DNA of 5,286 nucleotides from Actinomycetota bacterium (GTDB taxonomy: Bacteria > Actinomycetota > Actinomycetes > Streptosporangiales > Streptosporangiaceae). The stretch covers positions 1-5,286 of the forward strand of contig PMST01000368.1 in NCBI GenBank assembly GCA_003168295.1, in the 5' to 3' direction. This document shows positions 4,865 through 5,286 of the stretch, one piece after another (the first letter of the stretch is position 1; every line of letters starts with the position of its first letter). The translations under genes were made by a program, and so were the position numbers. The notes under the pieces are model-generated. The model searched no databases and was not told the origin of the DNA. It saw only the letters and a list, made by a program, of their open reading frames with translations.

Positions 4865-5286
4865 ATGTACACGATGAACGGAAATTCAGAGCCGCACCGT
4901 AGGGTCCGTCGCCAGGGACCCGCCACGCTGCGCGGCAAGCAGATACCGGCGACAACCACCGATCAGCGCCTGCTGGACCGGCGCGGGCCTGCCGACTGGG
5001 TGCACACCGATCCCTGGCGGGTGCTGCGGATCCAGGCCGAGTTCGTGGAGGGGTTCGGGCTGCTGGCCGAGCTCGGGCCCGCGGTCTCGGTGTTCGGCTC
5101 GGCGCGGACCGCCCGGGGGAGCGATGAGTACCAGACCGCCGAGCGCATCGCCACCGGCCTCGTCCGGGCCGGCTACGCGGTGATCACCGGCGGCGGGCCG
5201 GGAATCATGGAGGCGGCCAACAAGGGAGCGGTCGAATCGGGCGGCGTATCGGTCGGCCTGGGCATCGAGCTGCCGCTGGAGATGGG
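4865..5286 (+). CDS. TIGR00730/LOG family Rossmann-fold protein, 3' end cut by window
   Basis: This is the first 140 residues of a protein continuing past the right edge. LOG-family proteins are cytosolic; characterised members are phosphoribohydrolases that release cytokinin-type bases from nucleoside 5'-monophosphates, and others act on AMP-like nucleotides. They were formerly mislabelled lysine decarboxylases. Visible features are the actinobacterial lead-in 'TTDQRLLDRRGPADWVHTDP', the first Rossmann strand 'AVSVFGSART' and the nucleotide-binding 'GYAVITGGGPGIMEAANKGA'. The second family motif, PGGxGTxxE, should lie beyond the window. Two in-frame ATGs, at 4865 and 4874, are possible starts; neither has a well-spaced Shine-Dalgarno, and no start codon lies further upstream in frame. 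The gene is often found near diaminopimelate pathway genes in actinobacteria, consistent with dapC nearby. Confidence 0.88.
   Translation, partial: MYTMNGNSEPHRRVRRQGPATLRGKQIPATTTDQRLLDRRGPADWVHTDPWRVLRIQAEFVEGFGLLAELGPAVSVFGSARTARGSDEYQTAERIATGLVRAGYAVITGGGPGIMEAANKGAVESGGVSVGLGIELPLEM

Overview
The window looks like chromosomal DNA from a high-GC actinobacterium. The coding regions are strongly GC-rich at third positions. The gene families are typical of that phylum: a DrrB-type ABC-2 permease, a seven-iron ferredoxin translationally coupled to a DapC-type aminotransferase, and a TIGR00730/LOG-family protein with the actinobacterial 'TTDQRLLD..GPADWVHTDPWRVLRIQ' style N-terminus. No rRNA, tRNA, CRISPR array or transposase gene was seen. 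The genus cannot be fixed from this sequence alone.

Layout. (1) 30-848 (+): ABC-2 membrane permease of the daunorubicin-resistance (DrrB) type, very probably the second gene of an operon whose ATPase lies to the left of the window. (2) 849-1108: a gap between two convergent genes, filled almost edge to edge by nested inverted repeats (12-bp outer arms, 16-bp inner arms, smaller hairpins). (3) 1109-1645 (-): MarR-family regulator with an unusual cysteine-bearing C-terminal tail. (4) 1646-1712: AT-rich divergent promoter region with a 15-bp palindrome, a likely MarR operator. (5) 1713-2363 (+): FMN-dependent NADH-azoreductase/quinone reductase (AzoR), probably translated from a leaderless or nearly leaderless mRNA. 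(6) 2360-3490 (-): N-succinyldiaminopimelate aminotransferase (DapC type), whose stop codon overlaps that of azoR tail to tail. (7) 3487-3813 (-): seven-iron ferredoxin FdxA, overlapping the start of dapC by four bases. (8) 3883-4803 (-): membrane-anchored extracytoplasmic protein with a lysozyme-like segment. (9) 4865 to the window edge (+): LOG/TIGR00730 protein, truncated by the window.

How the genes fit together. The marR-azoR pair reads as a self-contained electrophile/quinone stress module: a regulator divergent from the reductase it probably controls, with an operator-like palindrome overlapping the reductase promoter. The drrB-like permease converges on marR; whether it shares the regulon is open. 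The leftward genes (lysozyme-like protein, fdxA, dapC) run in one direction, and fdxA-dapC is a tight coupled pair seen widely in actinobacteria next to lysine/diaminopimelate biosynthesis genes. DapC makes a cell-wall precursor, and the membrane-anchored lysozyme-like protein may also act on the wall.

Most of the window is ordinary accessory and housekeeping content. The parts that deserve a second look are the nested inverted-repeat block at 849-1108, the repeat-built cysteine tail of the MarR protein, and the operator/leaderless promoter of azoR.
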